A DNA stretch of 64,000 nt from Bradyrhizobium sp. CCGE-LA001 (GCF_000296215.2 NZ_CP013949.1:930001-994000), one strand, 5' to 3'; counted from the first letter of the stretch, positions 35,601 through 43,849 are shown. The notes: a model not told the origin generated them from the letters alone. Program-made: numbers and translations.

Positions 35601-36467
35601 TCAGGCTTCGATCCGTTCGAGAAACGATCGCATCAGCGAAACCACCTCATCGAGGTTGGTTTCAAGCAGCCAATGTCCGCCATCCAGGAGATGCAGTTCG
35701 GCATCCGGCAGGTCGCGGAGATAGGCGCGCGCCGACGCTTCGGGCATGTAGTGATCTTGCGGTCCCCACACGATCAATGTCGGCGGCTTGTGCTGCCGGA
35801 GATAGCGGCGGTGCTCGGGAAACCATTGGCGGTTAGCCTTGAGGTCGAACAGAACGTCGGCGATGGCATCCTTCCGCCGCTCGCTCATCAGCGACCAGTG
35901 CAATTGCCAAAGGTCCGGCGCGATGAGGCCAGCCAAATCCGCACGCACGTCGTTCAGGAACTCGTCGCGGAAATTGTCTTCGGTGACAGCGTCCCTCATC
36001 GCAGCACGCATCTGTTGATCGGGCAGCGACCAGGTCTTCTCGATGTCGGCGTATTTCGGGCCAAGCGCATGTTCGTAAGGTATGTCGCCGTTCTGAATGA
36101 TCTGGGCCACCACCCGCTCGGGACGCATGATCGCGAGCCTTGCTCCGATCGGTGAGCCGAAATCATGAAGATAGATCACGAAGCGCTCGATCTTCAGCTG
36201 CGTCACGAACTGGTCGAGCCACTCGGCATAGCCGTCGAAGCTATATTCGAAGTCATCGGGCGTCCCGCTATAGCCGAAGGCGGGATAGTCAGGCGCAATC
36301 AGCCGCCATTTGTCGGCCAGTCTCGGCATCAGATTGCGGAATTCGTAGGATGAACAGGGGTAGCCGTGCGGCAGGAGAACGACGGGTGCGTCTTCTGGTC
36401 CTGCTTCCCGGTAGAACGTGTCCACCGGTCCGACCTGAACCCTGCGATGTCTGACGCGTGTGTCCAT
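35601..36467 (-). CDS. Alpha/beta hydrolase, haloalkane dehalogenase / epoxide hydrolase-like
   Basis: 288 residues from the ATG at 36467, which has AAAGGAAGCG before it. The oxyanion motif is LLPHGYPCSS (His34). The nucleophile elbow reads YLHDFGSPIG with Asp102, so it is an Asp-type hydrolase. Acid Asp238 (WGPQDHYMP) and base His265 (DGGHWLLE) complete the triad. Asp nucleophiles occur in epoxide hydrolases, haloalkane dehalogenases and fluoroacetate dehalogenase; HDFG plus HGYP is seen in the epoxide-hydrolase-like branch. Acts on xenobiotic-type substrates, not identifiable here. Divergent from the VOC gene. Confidence 0.85.
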   Translation of the reverse strand: MDTRVRHRRVQVGPVDTFYREAGPEDAPVVLLPHGYPCSSYEFRNLMPRLADKWRLIAPDYPAFGYSGTPDDFEYSFDGYAEWLDQFVTQLKIERFVIYLHDFGSPIGARLAIMRPERVVAQIIQNGDIPYEHALGPKYADIEKTWSLPDQQMRAAMRDAVTEDNFRDEFLNDVRADLAGLIAPDLWQLHWSLMSERRKDAIADVLFDLKANRQWFPEHRRYLRQHKPPTLIVWGPQDHYMPEASARAYLRDLPDAELHLLDGGHWLLETNLDEVVSLMRSFLERIEA

Positions 36468-36612
36468 GCCTCGCTTCCTTTGTAGGTAAAGCGCCACTTT
36501 GGCGTGGCGTTCCCGGCATCTGCATCTCTGCGGTGGCTGGGCGGCGGCCGGATCCGAGGGAACAACGACCGCGAGCGCCCGTTACGAAACAACATCGGAA
36601 CGGGAGGTCGTC

Positions 36613-36990
36613 GTGATCCACCACGTCTCGGTCGGGACGAATGATGTTCAACGCGCGAAGCGCTTCTACGATGCCGTCTTGCCCATCGTCGGTATTCTGC
36701 CGATGGCCGAGGACGAGGGCGGACTGGGTTACGGAAGCGGCACGTTTCACTTCAGCGTTCAGGTTCCCATTGATGGACAACCCGCGACCGTGGGCAATGG
36801 CAGCCATATCGCCTTTGCCGTCGAGAACCGTTCGATGGTCGATCGTTTTCACGCAGCAGCATTAGAGCATGGTGGCAGCGATGACGGCGCGCCGGGGCTG
36901 CGGCCGAATTACGACCCCAATTACTACGGGGCGTTCGTCCGCGATCCCGACGGTCACAAGATCGAGGCGGTGACCTACTCGGCCAAATAG
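36613..36990 (+). CDS. VOC (glyoxalase/bleomycin-resistance) family protein
   Basis: 125 residues from a GTG at 36613 with GGGAGG upstream; the frame extends back, but that part is not family-like. IHHVSVGTNDVQRAKRFYDA at the start, HIAFAVENRSMVDRFHAAAL in the middle, and AFVRDPDGHKIEAVTY at the end are typical of small VOC proteins. His3 or His4, and Glu near the C-terminus, can bind metal. Function is a lyase, dioxygenase or binding role, not decidable. It is followed after 19 bases by the arginase-like gene. Confidence 0.8.
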   Translation: MIHHVSVGTNDVQRAKRFYDAVLPIVGILPMAEDEGGLGYGSGTFHFSVQVPIDGQPATVGNGSHIAFAVENRSMVDRFHAAALEHGGSDDGAPGLRPNYDPNYYGAFVRDPDGHKIEAVTYSAK

Positions 36991-37009
36991 CCGCGAACGG
37001 GAGGCGGCC

Positions 37010-37903
37010 ATGCCGACCATTCCCTATGCAATCATCGAAGCGCCTTCCACGCTGGGTCTTGCGACCGACGGCGTGGAGCGCTTGCCCGAGCAACTCCTGA
37101 ACGTTGGTCTTGCGGAGCGCATCGGTGCGCGCCGTGCCGGGCGGCTGCTGGCGCCCCCGAAGGATCCGACGCCCGATCCCGAGACCGGCACGTTGAATGC
37201 CAGGGCCATTGCGGCCTGGTCGCCCAAGCTCGCCGACGCAGTGGAAGCCGTGCTCGACGCGGGCGAGTTTCCGGTGGTGCTGGGCGGCGATTGCACGATC
37301 CTGCTGGGTTCGATGCTCGCGTTTCGGCGGCGCGGCCGCTACGGCCTGTTCTTCATCGATGGCAACGCCGATTTCTTCCAGCCCGAGGCGGAGCCCAATG
37401 GTGAGGGCGCTTCGATGGACCTCGCCTTCGTCTCCGGCTTTGGTCCGCCGCTCCTGACCAACATCGAAGGCCGCGGCCCTCTGGTCCGCCCTGAAGACGT
37501 TGTCGCGTTCGCCTATCGCGATCACGGGGATCAGGAGGAGTACGGAAGCCAGCCGATTCCCGACGAACTCAAGGCGCTTGACCTCCCCACTGTGCGCGCG
37601 ATGGGCATCGAGGCCGCTGCACGCGAAGCGGTCGATCACCTGACGCGCGCCGAACTGGACGGCTTCTTCATCCATGTCGATGCCGACTGTCTCGACGACG
37701 CCATCATGCCGGCCGTCGACTTTCGCGTGCCCGGCGGATTGTCGTGGGACGAGTTGTCGACCGCGCTTCGGGCTGCCCTGGCGAGTGGCAAGGCCGTCGG
37801 CCTCGAGATCACCATCTACAATCCGCGCCTGGATGAAGACGGCAGCGCCGGGCGCGGCCTGGCCGATGTGCTCGCGGCAGCGCTCGGATCGGCGGCAGCT
37901 TGA
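37010..37903 (+). CDS. Arginase/ureohydrolase-fold protein with altered metal ligands
   Basis: 297 residues of the arginase/agmatinase fold. Three metal motifs are recognisable but changed: GGDC (92-95, usual GGDH), DGNAD (117-121, usual DAHxD) and HVDADCLDD (222-230, usual SxDxDxxDP). The last Asp pair and Asp94, Asp117, Asp121, Asp224 and Asp226 remain. Cys in the first motif is seen in other family members, but Asn for the bridging-motif His is unusual. It may not bind two Mn or may act on a different substrate. Directly after the VOC gene, likely same operon. Confidence 0.78.
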   Translation: MPTIPYAIIEAPSTLGLATDGVERLPEQLLNVGLAERIGARRAGRLLAPPKDPTPDPETGTLNARAIAAWSPKLADAVEAVLDAGEFPVVLGGDCTILLGSMLAFRRRGRYGLFFIDGNADFFQPEAEPNGEGASMDLAFVSGFGPPLLTNIEGRGPLVRPEDVVAFAYRDHGDQEEYGSQPIPDELKALDLPTVRAMGIEAAAREAVDHLTRAELDGFFIHVDADCLDDAIMPAVDFRVPGGLSWDELSTALRAALASGKAVGLEITIYNPRLDEDGSAGRGLADVLAAALGSAAA

Positions 37904-37946
37904 ACACAGCGGACAACGTCTGCTTTCAGCGCGCGCGTCCCGCCGA

Positions 37947-38249
37947 TCAGCGCCACAACCTGCAAGTCGCGACGCGATTGATGTCGGCGAGCCGCCTTGC
38001 GGCGTCGGCCTGGAGATCGAGGCTGCCGACCAGCGCGAGCAGGCGCCGATGCGCGCCGTCGGCGATCTCGACCGGCAGCGGCGCCTCGTCGAACGCCTCG
38101 ACATAATCGCCGACGAGACCGCTGAGCAGGCAGCACAGACCGCGCTGGGCGGGATCGTCCCGGCCGAGCGTCTCGAGCTTTTGCTGGAATGTCCGGAAGG
38201 TCCGCAGGCCGTGATGCTGCTGCGAAAGCCAATGGTGCAGGTCGTTCAT
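37947..38249 (-). CDS. Small hypothetical protein, 100 residues
   Basis: 100 residues, cytoplasmic. It begins MNDLHHWLSQQHHGLRTFRT and is mostly helical, with LLSGLVGDYVEAFDEAPLPV and DGAHRRLLALVGSLDL. The ATG has AAGGAGCTCAC before it, a good ribosome binding site. No family recognised. It converges with the arginase-like gene, 43 bases apart. Confidence 0.6.
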   Translation of the reverse strand: MNDLHHWLSQQHHGLRTFRTFQQKLETLGRDDPAQRGLCCLLSGLVGDYVEAFDEAPLPVEIADGAHRRLLALVGSLDLQADAARRLADINRVATCRLWR

Positions 38250-38370
38250 GTGAGCTCCTTCGGATGGTGGAAGAAGCTGCCGGTTTATACAGCGGGGATG
38301 TGGGGATGGCTAGGGGAGGGGGAGCGGGTGTTGTTGAACCAGTCCGCCTTCGCCAAGGCTCCGGCGCGAC

Positions 38371-38441
38371 AGCCTTCGCCGCTTCGCCCAGATGGAGTGG
38401 CGCTTGGCTTGCCAAGCCGTAGCTGCGAAGCAGCGAAGGCT
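38371..38441. repeat. Inverted repeat next to tRNA-Leu 3' end
   Basis: AGCCTTCGCCGCTTCGC at 38371 and GCGAAGCAGCGAAGGCT ending at 38441 pair with one mismatch. A perfect inner palindrome CTTGGCTTGCCAAG (38403-38416) sits between them. It is just downstream of the tRNA and could form a processing or termination hairpin. Confidence 0.4.
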
Positions 38442-38525
38442 GGTGCCCCTGGCCGGAATCGAACCAGCACTCCTTGCGGAACTCGATTTTGAGTCGAGCG
38501 CGTCTACCAGTTCCGCCACAGGGGC
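38441..38525 (-). tRNA. tRNA-Leu (anticodon CAA)
   Basis: Read on the minus strand the gene is 85 bases including an encoded CCA. The acceptor stem GCCCCTG pairs with CAGGGGC. The D-arm contains TGGTAGACGC, and the anticodon stem CTCGA/TCGAG encloses the loop CTCAAAA, giving anticodon CAA. A long variable arm (class II, as expected for Leu) and the T-arm GGTTCGATTCC are present. It decodes UUG. Confidence 0.95.
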
Positions 38526-38567
38526 CCTCGGTCGGCCGCTCTGAGGAGGGCGTCGCGAAGCCGGCGG

Positions 38568-38595
38568 ACTATAGCCATGGACAGGGCGGGGTCAA
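38568..38595 (-). promoter_or_regulatory. Promoter of tRNA-Leu
   Basis: On the minus strand TTGACC (-35) and TATAGT (-10) are separated by 16 bases. The -10 ends about 42 bases before the mature tRNA 5' end, leaving a 5' leader for RNase P. Confidence 0.6.
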
Positions 38596-38681
38596 CCCGC
38601 GCCAAAGTGATGCCGGCCGTTCTCGACAGCCGCATGGGGCGGAGTTAGCTAAGAGGTGCGACTGATCGGAGAGAGGCTGCC

Positions 38682-39221
38682 GTGACGACCCAGAGTGCCG
38701 CGATACCAGCATTCAAGCCGGCCGGCGCCGGTCCGGCGCTGACCGCCTCGCTGCTCGTCACCTTGATTGCCGCGGCCACGATCGCGGGCGCCTGGTTCTT
38801 CCAGCTCGTGCTGGAGATCCTGCCCTGTCCGCTCTGCCTGGAGCAGCGTTACGCCTATTATCTCGCGATCCCGCTCGGCCTCTTGACCGGCCTCGCGGCA
38901 AGAGCCGGCGCGCCGCGACCGTTGCTGCTGGCGGCGCTGGCGATCCTCGCGTTGGCGACGCTCGCCAATGCCGGTCTCGGCGCCTATCACTCCGGCGTCG
39001 AATGGGGATTTTGGAAGGGGCCGACCGATTGCTCCGGTCCCGTCGTCAATCTCGGCAATGCCGGCGATCTATTCTCGCGGCTAGACACCGTGAAGGTGGT
39101 CCGCTGCGACGAGGTGCAGTGGCGTTTCCTTGGCCTGTCGCTCGCCGGCTACAACGTGCTGATCTCGCTGCTGATGGCCGCCATCGCGGCCTGGGGATTC
39201 GTGCGGACGGCGCAGCGCTAA
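38682..39221 (+). CDS. dsbB: Disulfide bond formation protein B
   Basis: 179 residues and four membrane helices, starting at GTG 38682. It re-oxidises DsbA and passes electrons to quinone. The first redox pair is Cys49-x-x-Cys52 in LPCPLCLEQRYAYY, facing the periplasm between helices one and two. The second is Cys117 and Cys142 in PTDCSGP and VVRCDEVQ. GFWKGPTDCSG is typical of alphaproteobacterial DsbB. Single gene, convergent with the AbrB-type gene (three bases between stops). A DsbA-like protein is encoded at 43113. Confidence 0.9.
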   Translation: MTTQSAAIPAFKPAGAGPALTASLLVTLIAAATIAGAWFFQLVLEILPCPLCLEQRYAYYLAIPLGLLTGLAARAGAPRPLLLAALAILALATLANAGLGAYHSGVEWGFWKGPTDCSGPVVNLGNAGDLFSRLDTVKVVRCDEVQWRFLGLSLAGYNVLISLLMAAIAAWGFVRTAQR

Positions 39222-39224
39222 CGC

Positions 39225-40256
39225 TCAATCATCCACGTCGTCCTGCGTGCGCCCGAACAGGTGCACGATGCCGGGCGTTGCGATCGTCACGAAGACGAAG
39301 CGCGACAAATGGTGGGCGCCGACGAAGATCGGGTCGATGTGCAGCGTCAGGGCCAGCGCCAGCATGGCGTCCATCGCGCCCGGCGCGAAGGCGACGACGA
39401 CGTCGGAGAATTTCACCTGCGTCGTTAGCGCGACGATGCCGACGAAGATGGCGGAGACGGCGATGGCTACCGTAAACGAGCCCAGCGCTGCATTGATATG
39501 GCCTGCGAGGGTCTTGATCCGCATCCGCGCAAAGCGGCTGCCGATCAGGGCGCCGATGCCGACCAGCGCCATGCCGCGCATCCAGTCCGGCAGGCCGCCC
39601 TCGACCCAGCCTGCGCCATGCAGCGCGCTGGAGGCGATCATCGCGCCGAACATCCAGCTCGCCGGAAATCTGATCAGCCGGAGGACCAGCGCGACGGCCA
39701 GCGAGGCTGCGGCCAGCTCCACCAGGTCGAGCGGCGAGGCGATCGTCGTCGTCAGCGACGGCGCGACAGATGGCGCGACTCCTGCAATCGCCAGCACCAT
39801 CGGCAGCGCCGCGGTGAGGATGATGACACGCATGGTCTGTACCACCGCGATGCCCGGCAGGTCGGCCCCGCGCTCGACCGCCAAAATCGTGATCTGTGAC
39901 AGCGCGCCCGGGCTGCCGGCGAGGAAGGCCGACGTGCGGTCCCAGCCATGGATGCGCTGCAGGTAATAGCTCGAGCCGAAGGTCGAGCAGAAGGTCGCGA
40001 GCGCGAGCAGGCCGATGGTGACGGGATAGGCGCTGACCTGCTGGAGCAGATGGCGCGAGACGACCGACCCCAGCGAGATGCCGAGCAGCACCAGCACGAT
40101 CTGGGTCAGGATCGGCGGCAGCGTCAACTGACGGCCGGCGATCGCGGCGATCGCGACGGCGATCATCGCGCCCGAGATCAGACCGCCGGGAAGGCCGGCG
40201 AACAGAAATACGAGGCCGCCGGCGGTGCCGATGACGAGCGTTTCCACCGTGCTCAT
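39225..40256 (-). CDS. AbrB-family membrane protein (PF05145 type)
   Basis: 343 residues from the ATG at 40256; a GTG at 40310 with AAGG upstream would add 18 residues. About nine to ten membrane helices. Two similar halves, each with LPGGLISG- or FAPGAMDAML-like signatures (GSPGALSQITILA, GARFARMRIKT), are typical of the family annotated as AbrB or ammonia-monooxygenase-like membrane proteins. These are probably transporters; the old names are misleading. The substrate is unknown. No close partner gene. Confidence 0.75.
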   Translation of the reverse strand: MSTVETLVIGTAGGLVFLFAGLPGGLISGAMIAVAIAAIAGRQLTLPPILTQIVLVLLGISLGSVVSRHLLQQVSAYPVTIGLLALATFCSTFGSSYYLQRIHGWDRTSAFLAGSPGALSQITILAVERGADLPGIAVVQTMRVIILTAALPMVLAIAGVAPSVAPSLTTTIASPLDLVELAAASLAVALVLRLIRFPASWMFGAMIASSALHGAGWVEGGLPDWMRGMALVGIGALIGSRFARMRIKTLAGHINAALGSFTVAIAVSAIFVGIVALTTQVKFSDVVVAFAPGAMDAMLALALTLHIDPIFVGAHHLSRFVFVTIATPGIVHLFGRTQDDVDD

Positions 40257-40408
40257 GACACTGGCACGTGTCGGCCGTTGGAACGGCAGGGAGGCGACGA
40301 TCTGCTTCACGCCGCCTTATCGCAAATCAGCGCGAGGCGCACAATTGCAGGCTCGTCATGCCGCAATGCGCGCGCCTCTCGCTGATGCTCGCAGGAATCG
40401 CGACGGAC

Positions 40409-40702
40409 TTACTTTTTGTCGGCTGCGGGGGCGGCGGGCGCTGCGGGGGTTGTGGCGCCGGCCCTCGCTTCCTTCTTGCACTCGCGGCGGAATTTCTTGC
40501 GCTCCTTGCCCTTCAATCCCTTGGCGTCCGCCTGCCTGGAGCATTCCAGCGATTCCGCTGACCGCTCCTTCGTCGCCTTCTTGTCGGCGGCGACGGCGGC
40601 AGCGTCGGTCTTGGCCGCCGGCGCGGCGGTCTGCGCGAAGGCGGCGCCGGTGACGAGCAGGGAGGCGAGAGCGATGGCGGCGAGGCGGGACGTGACGGTC
40701 AT
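40409..40702 (-). CDS. PsiF-repeat family small exported protein
   Basis: 97 residues from the ATG at 40702; the signal peptide ends AAFAQ. The mature part is Ala/Lys-rich around one PsiF repeat: SLECSRQADAKGLKGKERKK, then FRRECKKE. PsiF of E. coli is induced by phosphate starvation; its role is unknown, and repeats usually come in pairs. Here one repeat is present. Single gene in its direction; 98 bases separate its stop from the AbrB-type gene. Confidence 0.78.
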   Translation of the reverse strand: MTVTSRLAAIALASLLVTGAAFAQTAAPAAKTDAAAVAADKKATKERSAESLECSRQADAKGLKGKERKKFRRECKKEARAGATTPAAPAAPAADKK

Positions 40703-40905
40703 GTGGTGCACTCTTCTTGCGAGAATTGCGAAGGGCTGGGACCGTCGGCCTGTGTTGCTGAACGCGACATGAATGATGAGAGGGGCTGGGATCACTATAT
40801 TTTGCCGGCGCAACTCATCGCATCCTTGTCGCAAGCGGCCGGCACGCTAGGATAGCAATGTTCGTTTCACTTCCGTCGAGGAAGACCAAGGAGGAGACCC
40901 AAGGG

Positions 40906-41397
40906 ATGACCATTCAAACGAAATTGTTGTGCGTGATTGCAGCGTCGGGTGTCGCGGCATTGGTGGCGAGCGCGCCGGCGCAGGCGCTGACCTCGCAGGA
41001 ATGCAGCGCGAAATATCAGGCGGCCAAGAAGGACGGCTCGCTCGGCACCATGAAGTGGAATGACTTCCGCAAGGCCCAGTGCGGTGCCGACGCAACGCCT
41101 GCCGCTGCGCCGACCGCGGCGGCGCCGGCCGCCCCCGCAGCTCCCGCCGAGCCGAAGCAGGCGAAGAAGGAGGCCACACCCGCCGCCGCACCGGCGCTGC
41201 CGGCAGGACCTGCGATCTATCCGAACGCGGTCGATCCGAAATATGCCAAGGAGACTCCCGGCAAGGCCCGCCTGCACACCTGCGTCGACCAGTACAATGC
41301 CAACAAGACGACCAACGGCAATGGCGGCTTGAAATGGATCCAGAAGGGCGGCGGCTATTACAGCGAATGCACCAAGAAGCTGAAGGGCGCCGCCTGA
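40906..41397 (+). CDS. Exported Ala/Pro-rich protein with paired Cys domain
   Basis: 163 residues from the ATG at 40906, which has GGAGGAGACCC before it. The signal peptide ends APAQA. A first segment SQECSAKYQAAKKDGSLGTM leads to FRKAQCGADA. An Ala/Pro-rich linker (about 35 residues) follows. The end has a second Cys pair (LHTCVDQYNANK and YYSECTKKL) with GGLKWIQKGGGYY. The two Cys-containing parts look like diverged copies of the same small domain. Function unknown; a good intrinsic terminator follows. Confidence 0.65.
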   Translation: MTIQTKLLCVIAASGVAALVASAPAQALTSQECSAKYQAAKKDGSLGTMKWNDFRKAQCGADATPAAAPTAAAPAAPAAPAEPKQAKKEATPAAAPALPAGPAIYPNAVDPKYAKETPGKARLHTCVDQYNANKTTNGNGGLKWIQKGGGYYSECTKKLKGAA

Positions 41398-41421
41398 GCT
41401 TCGAGACGACGCCACATTGCG

Positions 41422-41454
41422 ATGGCCGGAGCCGAGCTCCGGCCATTTCTCTTT
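41422..41454 (+). terminator. Intrinsic terminator after the 40906 gene
   Basis: A perfect 11-base stem ATGGCCGGAGC / GCTCCGGCCAT around the loop CGA, then TTCTCTTTA. It is 24 bases after the stop and abuts the stop of the TetR gene. Confidence 0.8.
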
Positions 41455-42001
41455 AATCCAACAGCTTCTCGGCCGATTTCGCCACCAGCTGCGAGCGCTT
41501 GCGTGGGCCGCGCTCGACGAACAAGAGACTCTGGCCGAAGATGAAGCAGTAGAACAGGAAGGCCTGTGCCTCAGCCTCTTCGGCCTCGAGTCCGGTTGCG
41601 CGATAAAGCTCGGTGACATGCGCGAGCCGCGCTGCGTCCACGCTCGCCGCCGCCGCCGCCGCGCCCTCGTCGGAACGGGCCCATTGCCGGATCGCAAGCT
41701 CGATCGCCATGGCTGCCGGGTTCAGCCGCTCGGAATAGAGCTGGATCACCGCCTTCAAGCGCTCGCGTGGCTCTTGTCCGTCGAGACTCGTCTGCTGCGC
41801 GATGGCCGCTGTGCGTCCCTCGCGCCAGCGCTCCAGCATGGCTTCGAGCAGCGCGGCGCGGTCGGCAAAGCGGCGGTAGAAGCCGCCCTTGGTAACGCCG
41901 AGGTTCTTGGCGAGCACCTCGACCCGCACGCCCTCGACCCCGGAGCGGGCGAGCTCGGCAAAACCTGCCTCGACCCAGACATCGCCCTTGCCGTCGCTCA
42001 T
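41453..42001 (-). CDS. TetR-family transcriptional regulator
   Basis: 182 residues. The N-terminal helix-turn-helix contains GVEGVRVEVLAKNLGVTKGG and FYRRFADRAALLEAML, typical of TetR. The rest is an all-alpha ligand domain (DVWVEAGFAELARSG leads in; VDAARLAHVTELYRATG later). It most likely represses the divergent thioesterase genes at 42099, since two related palindromes lie in the 97-base gap. Acyl-CoA or fatty acid is a natural ligand guess. The ATG at 42001 is used. Confidence 0.88.
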   Translation of the reverse strand: MSDGKGDVWVEAGFAELARSGVEGVRVEVLAKNLGVTKGGFYRRFADRAALLEAMLERWREGRTAAIAQQTSLDGQEPRERLKAVIQLYSERLNPAAMAIELAIRQWARSDEGAAAAAASVDAARLAHVTELYRATGLEAEEAEAQAFLFYCFIFGQSLLFVERGPRKRSQLVAKSAEKLLD

Positions 42002-42021
42002 AAGGAAGCCTCGCCGATTCT

Positions 42022-42039
42022 CGATACGGTGCCGTATTG
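42022..42039. promoter_or_regulatory. TetR operator 1
   Basis: ATACGGTGCCGTAT is a perfect 14-base palindrome within CGATACGGTGCCGTATTG. It is 21 bases before the TetR start codon. It shares GATACG-x-T-x-CCGTAT with the second site. Confidence 0.65.
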
Positions 42040-42056
42040 CTAGCGCGGCAGAGCTC

Positions 42057-42074
42057 TGATACGCTACCGTATCA
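42057..42074. promoter_or_regulatory. TetR operator 2
   Basis: TGATACGCTACCGTATCA has perfect seven-base arms around a four-base centre. The centre lies 35 bases from that of the first site and 25 bases before the thioesterase start. Two like sites in one divergent promoter are typical of TetR autorepression. Confidence 0.7.
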
Positions 42075-42098
42075 ACGATAAAGGATGAACAGGGAGCA

Positions 42099-42533
42099 AT
42101 GGCGATGGAGCAGGAGGCGACCTATCGCGGCACGGTCTATCCGTGGCAATGCGATCACGTCGGCCACATGAACATCATGTGGTATGTCGGCAAATTCGAC
42201 GAGGCCAACTGGAATCTGTTCGCCCGGCTCGGCCTGACGCCGAGTTACTTGCGCAACTCCGGCCGCGGCATGGCCGCGGTACAGCAGAGCATCACCTACA
42301 AGCGCGAGCTGCTCGCCGGCGACATCGTCGATATCCGTAGCCACCTGCTCGAGCTCAAAGACAAGTCGATCCGCTTCCGGCACGAGATGAGAAACGCCGA
42401 GACCGGCGAGATCGCCGCGACGTGCGAGATCACGGGCGTGCACATGGATCGCAGCCAGCGCAAGTCCACGCCGTTCGCCGATGTCATCCGCGAAACTGCG
42501 TCGCGTCATCTCGCCGAGCCGGTCGAGGTGTAA
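42099..42533 (+). CDS. Acyl-CoA thioesterase, YbgC/4HBT-like hotdog
   Basis: 144 residues. YPWQCDHVGHMNIMWYVGKF, with DHVGHMN carrying the catalytic Asp, matches the 4-hydroxybenzoyl-CoA thioesterase-like/FadM family. LLAGDIVDIRSHLLEL and IRFRHEMRNAETGEIAATCE continue the hotdog. It hydrolyses acyl-CoA thioesters in the cytoplasm. CAGGGAGCA precedes the ATG. First gene of a pair, three bases before the second thioesterase, and apparently controlled by the divergent TetR protein. Confidence 0.85.
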   Translation: MAMEQEATYRGTVYPWQCDHVGHMNIMWYVGKFDEANWNLFARLGLTPSYLRNSGRGMAAVQQSITYKRELLAGDIVDIRSHLLELKDKSIRFRHEMRNAETGEIAATCEITGVHMDRSQRKSTPFADVIRETASRHLAEPVEV

Positions 42534-42536
42534 GCC

Positions 42537-42980
42537 ATGGCCGCGTTCGAACCAAAGGACCCGGGCTATCGGGCGGCGGCCATCGCCATGTTCAATGGCC
42601 AGCCTGCGATGCAGACGCTCGGCATCGTGATCGTACGCCTTGCGCCGGGCGAAGTGGAGCTGGCGATGCCGTATTCGGCCGCCTTCACGCAACAGAATGG
42701 TTTTGTCCATGCCGGTATCATTACCGCAGGCCTCGACAACGCCTGCGGCGTCGCCGCCTTCACGCTGATGCCGCGCGACGCGGACATCCTCACGGTCGAA
42801 TTCAAGACGACGTTGCTTGCGCCTGCGCGCGGCACGCGTTTCGTCTTCAAGGCCGAGGTCGTCAAGCCCGGCCGCACGCTGACCTTCTGCGAAGCCAGGG
42901 CCTTTGCCGAGCACGAGGGCAAGACGACGCTGATCGCGACCATGACGGGGACGTTGATGGCGATGCTGCCGCGCGCCTGA
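42537..42980 (+). CDS. PaaI-family thioesterase
   Basis: 147 residues, hotdog fold. The segment QNGFVHAGIITAGLDNACGV carries the usual catalytic Asn/Gly/Asp residues; the end is EARAFAEHEGKTTLIATMTG. PaaI-like enzymes remove CoA from phenylacetyl-type or other acyl-CoAs. It is transcribed with the hotdog gene before it; three bases separate the stop and start. Two thioesterases of different families in one operon suggests hydrolysis of a range of acyl-CoAs. Confidence 0.85.
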   Translation: MAAFEPKDPGYRAAAIAMFNGQPAMQTLGIVIVRLAPGEVELAMPYSAAFTQQNGFVHAGIITAGLDNACGVAAFTLMPRDADILTVEFKTTLLAPARGTRFVFKAEVVKPGRTLTFCEARAFAEHEGKTTLIATMTGTLMAMLPRA

Positions 42981-43112
42981 GGCTTCGCAAGCGCCGGCCG
43001 CGAACCGCGCGTAGCCTGGCGATGACATTGTGCCTGCAAGGCTCTATACCAGCCGTAACAATTCCTGGTCCCGAACCGTATCTGCGGCGATGGGACCGAA
43101 ACGGGACAAGAT

Positions 43113-43772
43113 ATGGCTGGATTTGGGAACAAGCGCCGTCTGACGACGCGGCGCGCGGCGCTGACGCTGATCGGCGCGGGTGCTTTGGCGGCGGGCGGCA
43201 TCACCTCGGCTTGGGCCGCCGGCGATGACGACGAGGTGCTGACCGAAGCCAAGGTGCTGCGCGATCCCGACACGCCGGTTGCCGGCAATCCCGAGGGCAA
43301 TATCACCATCGTCGAATGGTCCGATTACAATTGTCCCTATTGCCGCAAGCTCGAGCCCGAGCTGCGCCAGGTCGTCCAAGACGACGGCAAGGTGAGGCTG
43401 GTGATGAAGGACTGGCCGATCCTCGGGCCGGTCTCGCTCACGGCGGCTCGGAGTGCGCTCGCCGCCAAATTCCAGGACAAGTATCATCCGGCCCACGACG
43501 CCCTGATCGGCGTCAGCTCGCGCCTGACCGAGCCGCGCATCAACGAGCTCCTTGCCGGCGCCGGCGTCGACATGGATCGCCTGAAACGCGATCTCACCGA
43601 CCGGGGCAGCGACATTGACGCGCTGCTCAAACGCAACAACGATCAAGCCGAAGCCTTCGGCTTCCGCGGCACGCCGTCCTTCATCGTCGGCAAGTACCGC
43701 GTCCCGGGTGTGCTCAGCATGAACGAGTTCGAGCAGGTCATTGCCGACGCACGCAAGGCCAAGATGAACTGA
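43113..43772 (+). CDS. DsbA-family thiol-disulfide oxidoreductase
   Basis: 219 residues. Twin-Arg-like TTRRAALTLIGAGALA leads to an export signal that ends near AWAAG. The active site is Cys74-Pro-Tyr-Cys77 in WSDYNCPYCRKLEPEL. An inserted helical part follows, and the cis-Pro motif is RGTPSFIVGKYR. The architecture is that of DsbA/DsbG-like or BdbD-like proteins that form or shuffle disulfides in the periplasm. DsbB is 4 kb away and is a plausible partner. Single gene; a shared terminator follows. Confidence 0.88.
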   Translation: MAGFGNKRRLTTRRAALTLIGAGALAAGGITSAWAAGDDDEVLTEAKVLRDPDTPVAGNPEGNITIVEWSDYNCPYCRKLEPELRQVVQDDGKVRLVMKDWPILGPVSLTAARSALAAKFQDKYHPAHDALIGVSSRLTEPRINELLAGAGVDMDRLKRDLTDRGSDIDALLKRNNDQAEAFGFRGTPSFIVGKYRVPGVLSMNEFEQVIADARKAKMN

Positions 43773-43797
43773 GCCGCGCGGTCCATCGCGCAACACA

Positions 43798-43830
43798 AAG
43801 GCGCCGCCGCGGAGTTCGCGACGGCGCCTT
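43798..43830. terminator. Bidirectional terminator
   Basis: AAGGCGCCG and CGGCGCCTT form a perfect nine-base stem around a 15-base loop, flanked by TTGTTT on one side and ACACAA on the other. It lies between the convergent DsbA-like and 43850 genes. Confidence 0.7.
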
Positions 43831-43849
43831 GTTTCATGGTGAAGCGTCG

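Noticed and set aside
38371..38441. tRNA remnant or attachment site next to tRNA-Leu
   Set aside because: The sequence is an inverted repeat and not a copy of the tRNA 3' end; no integrase is present.
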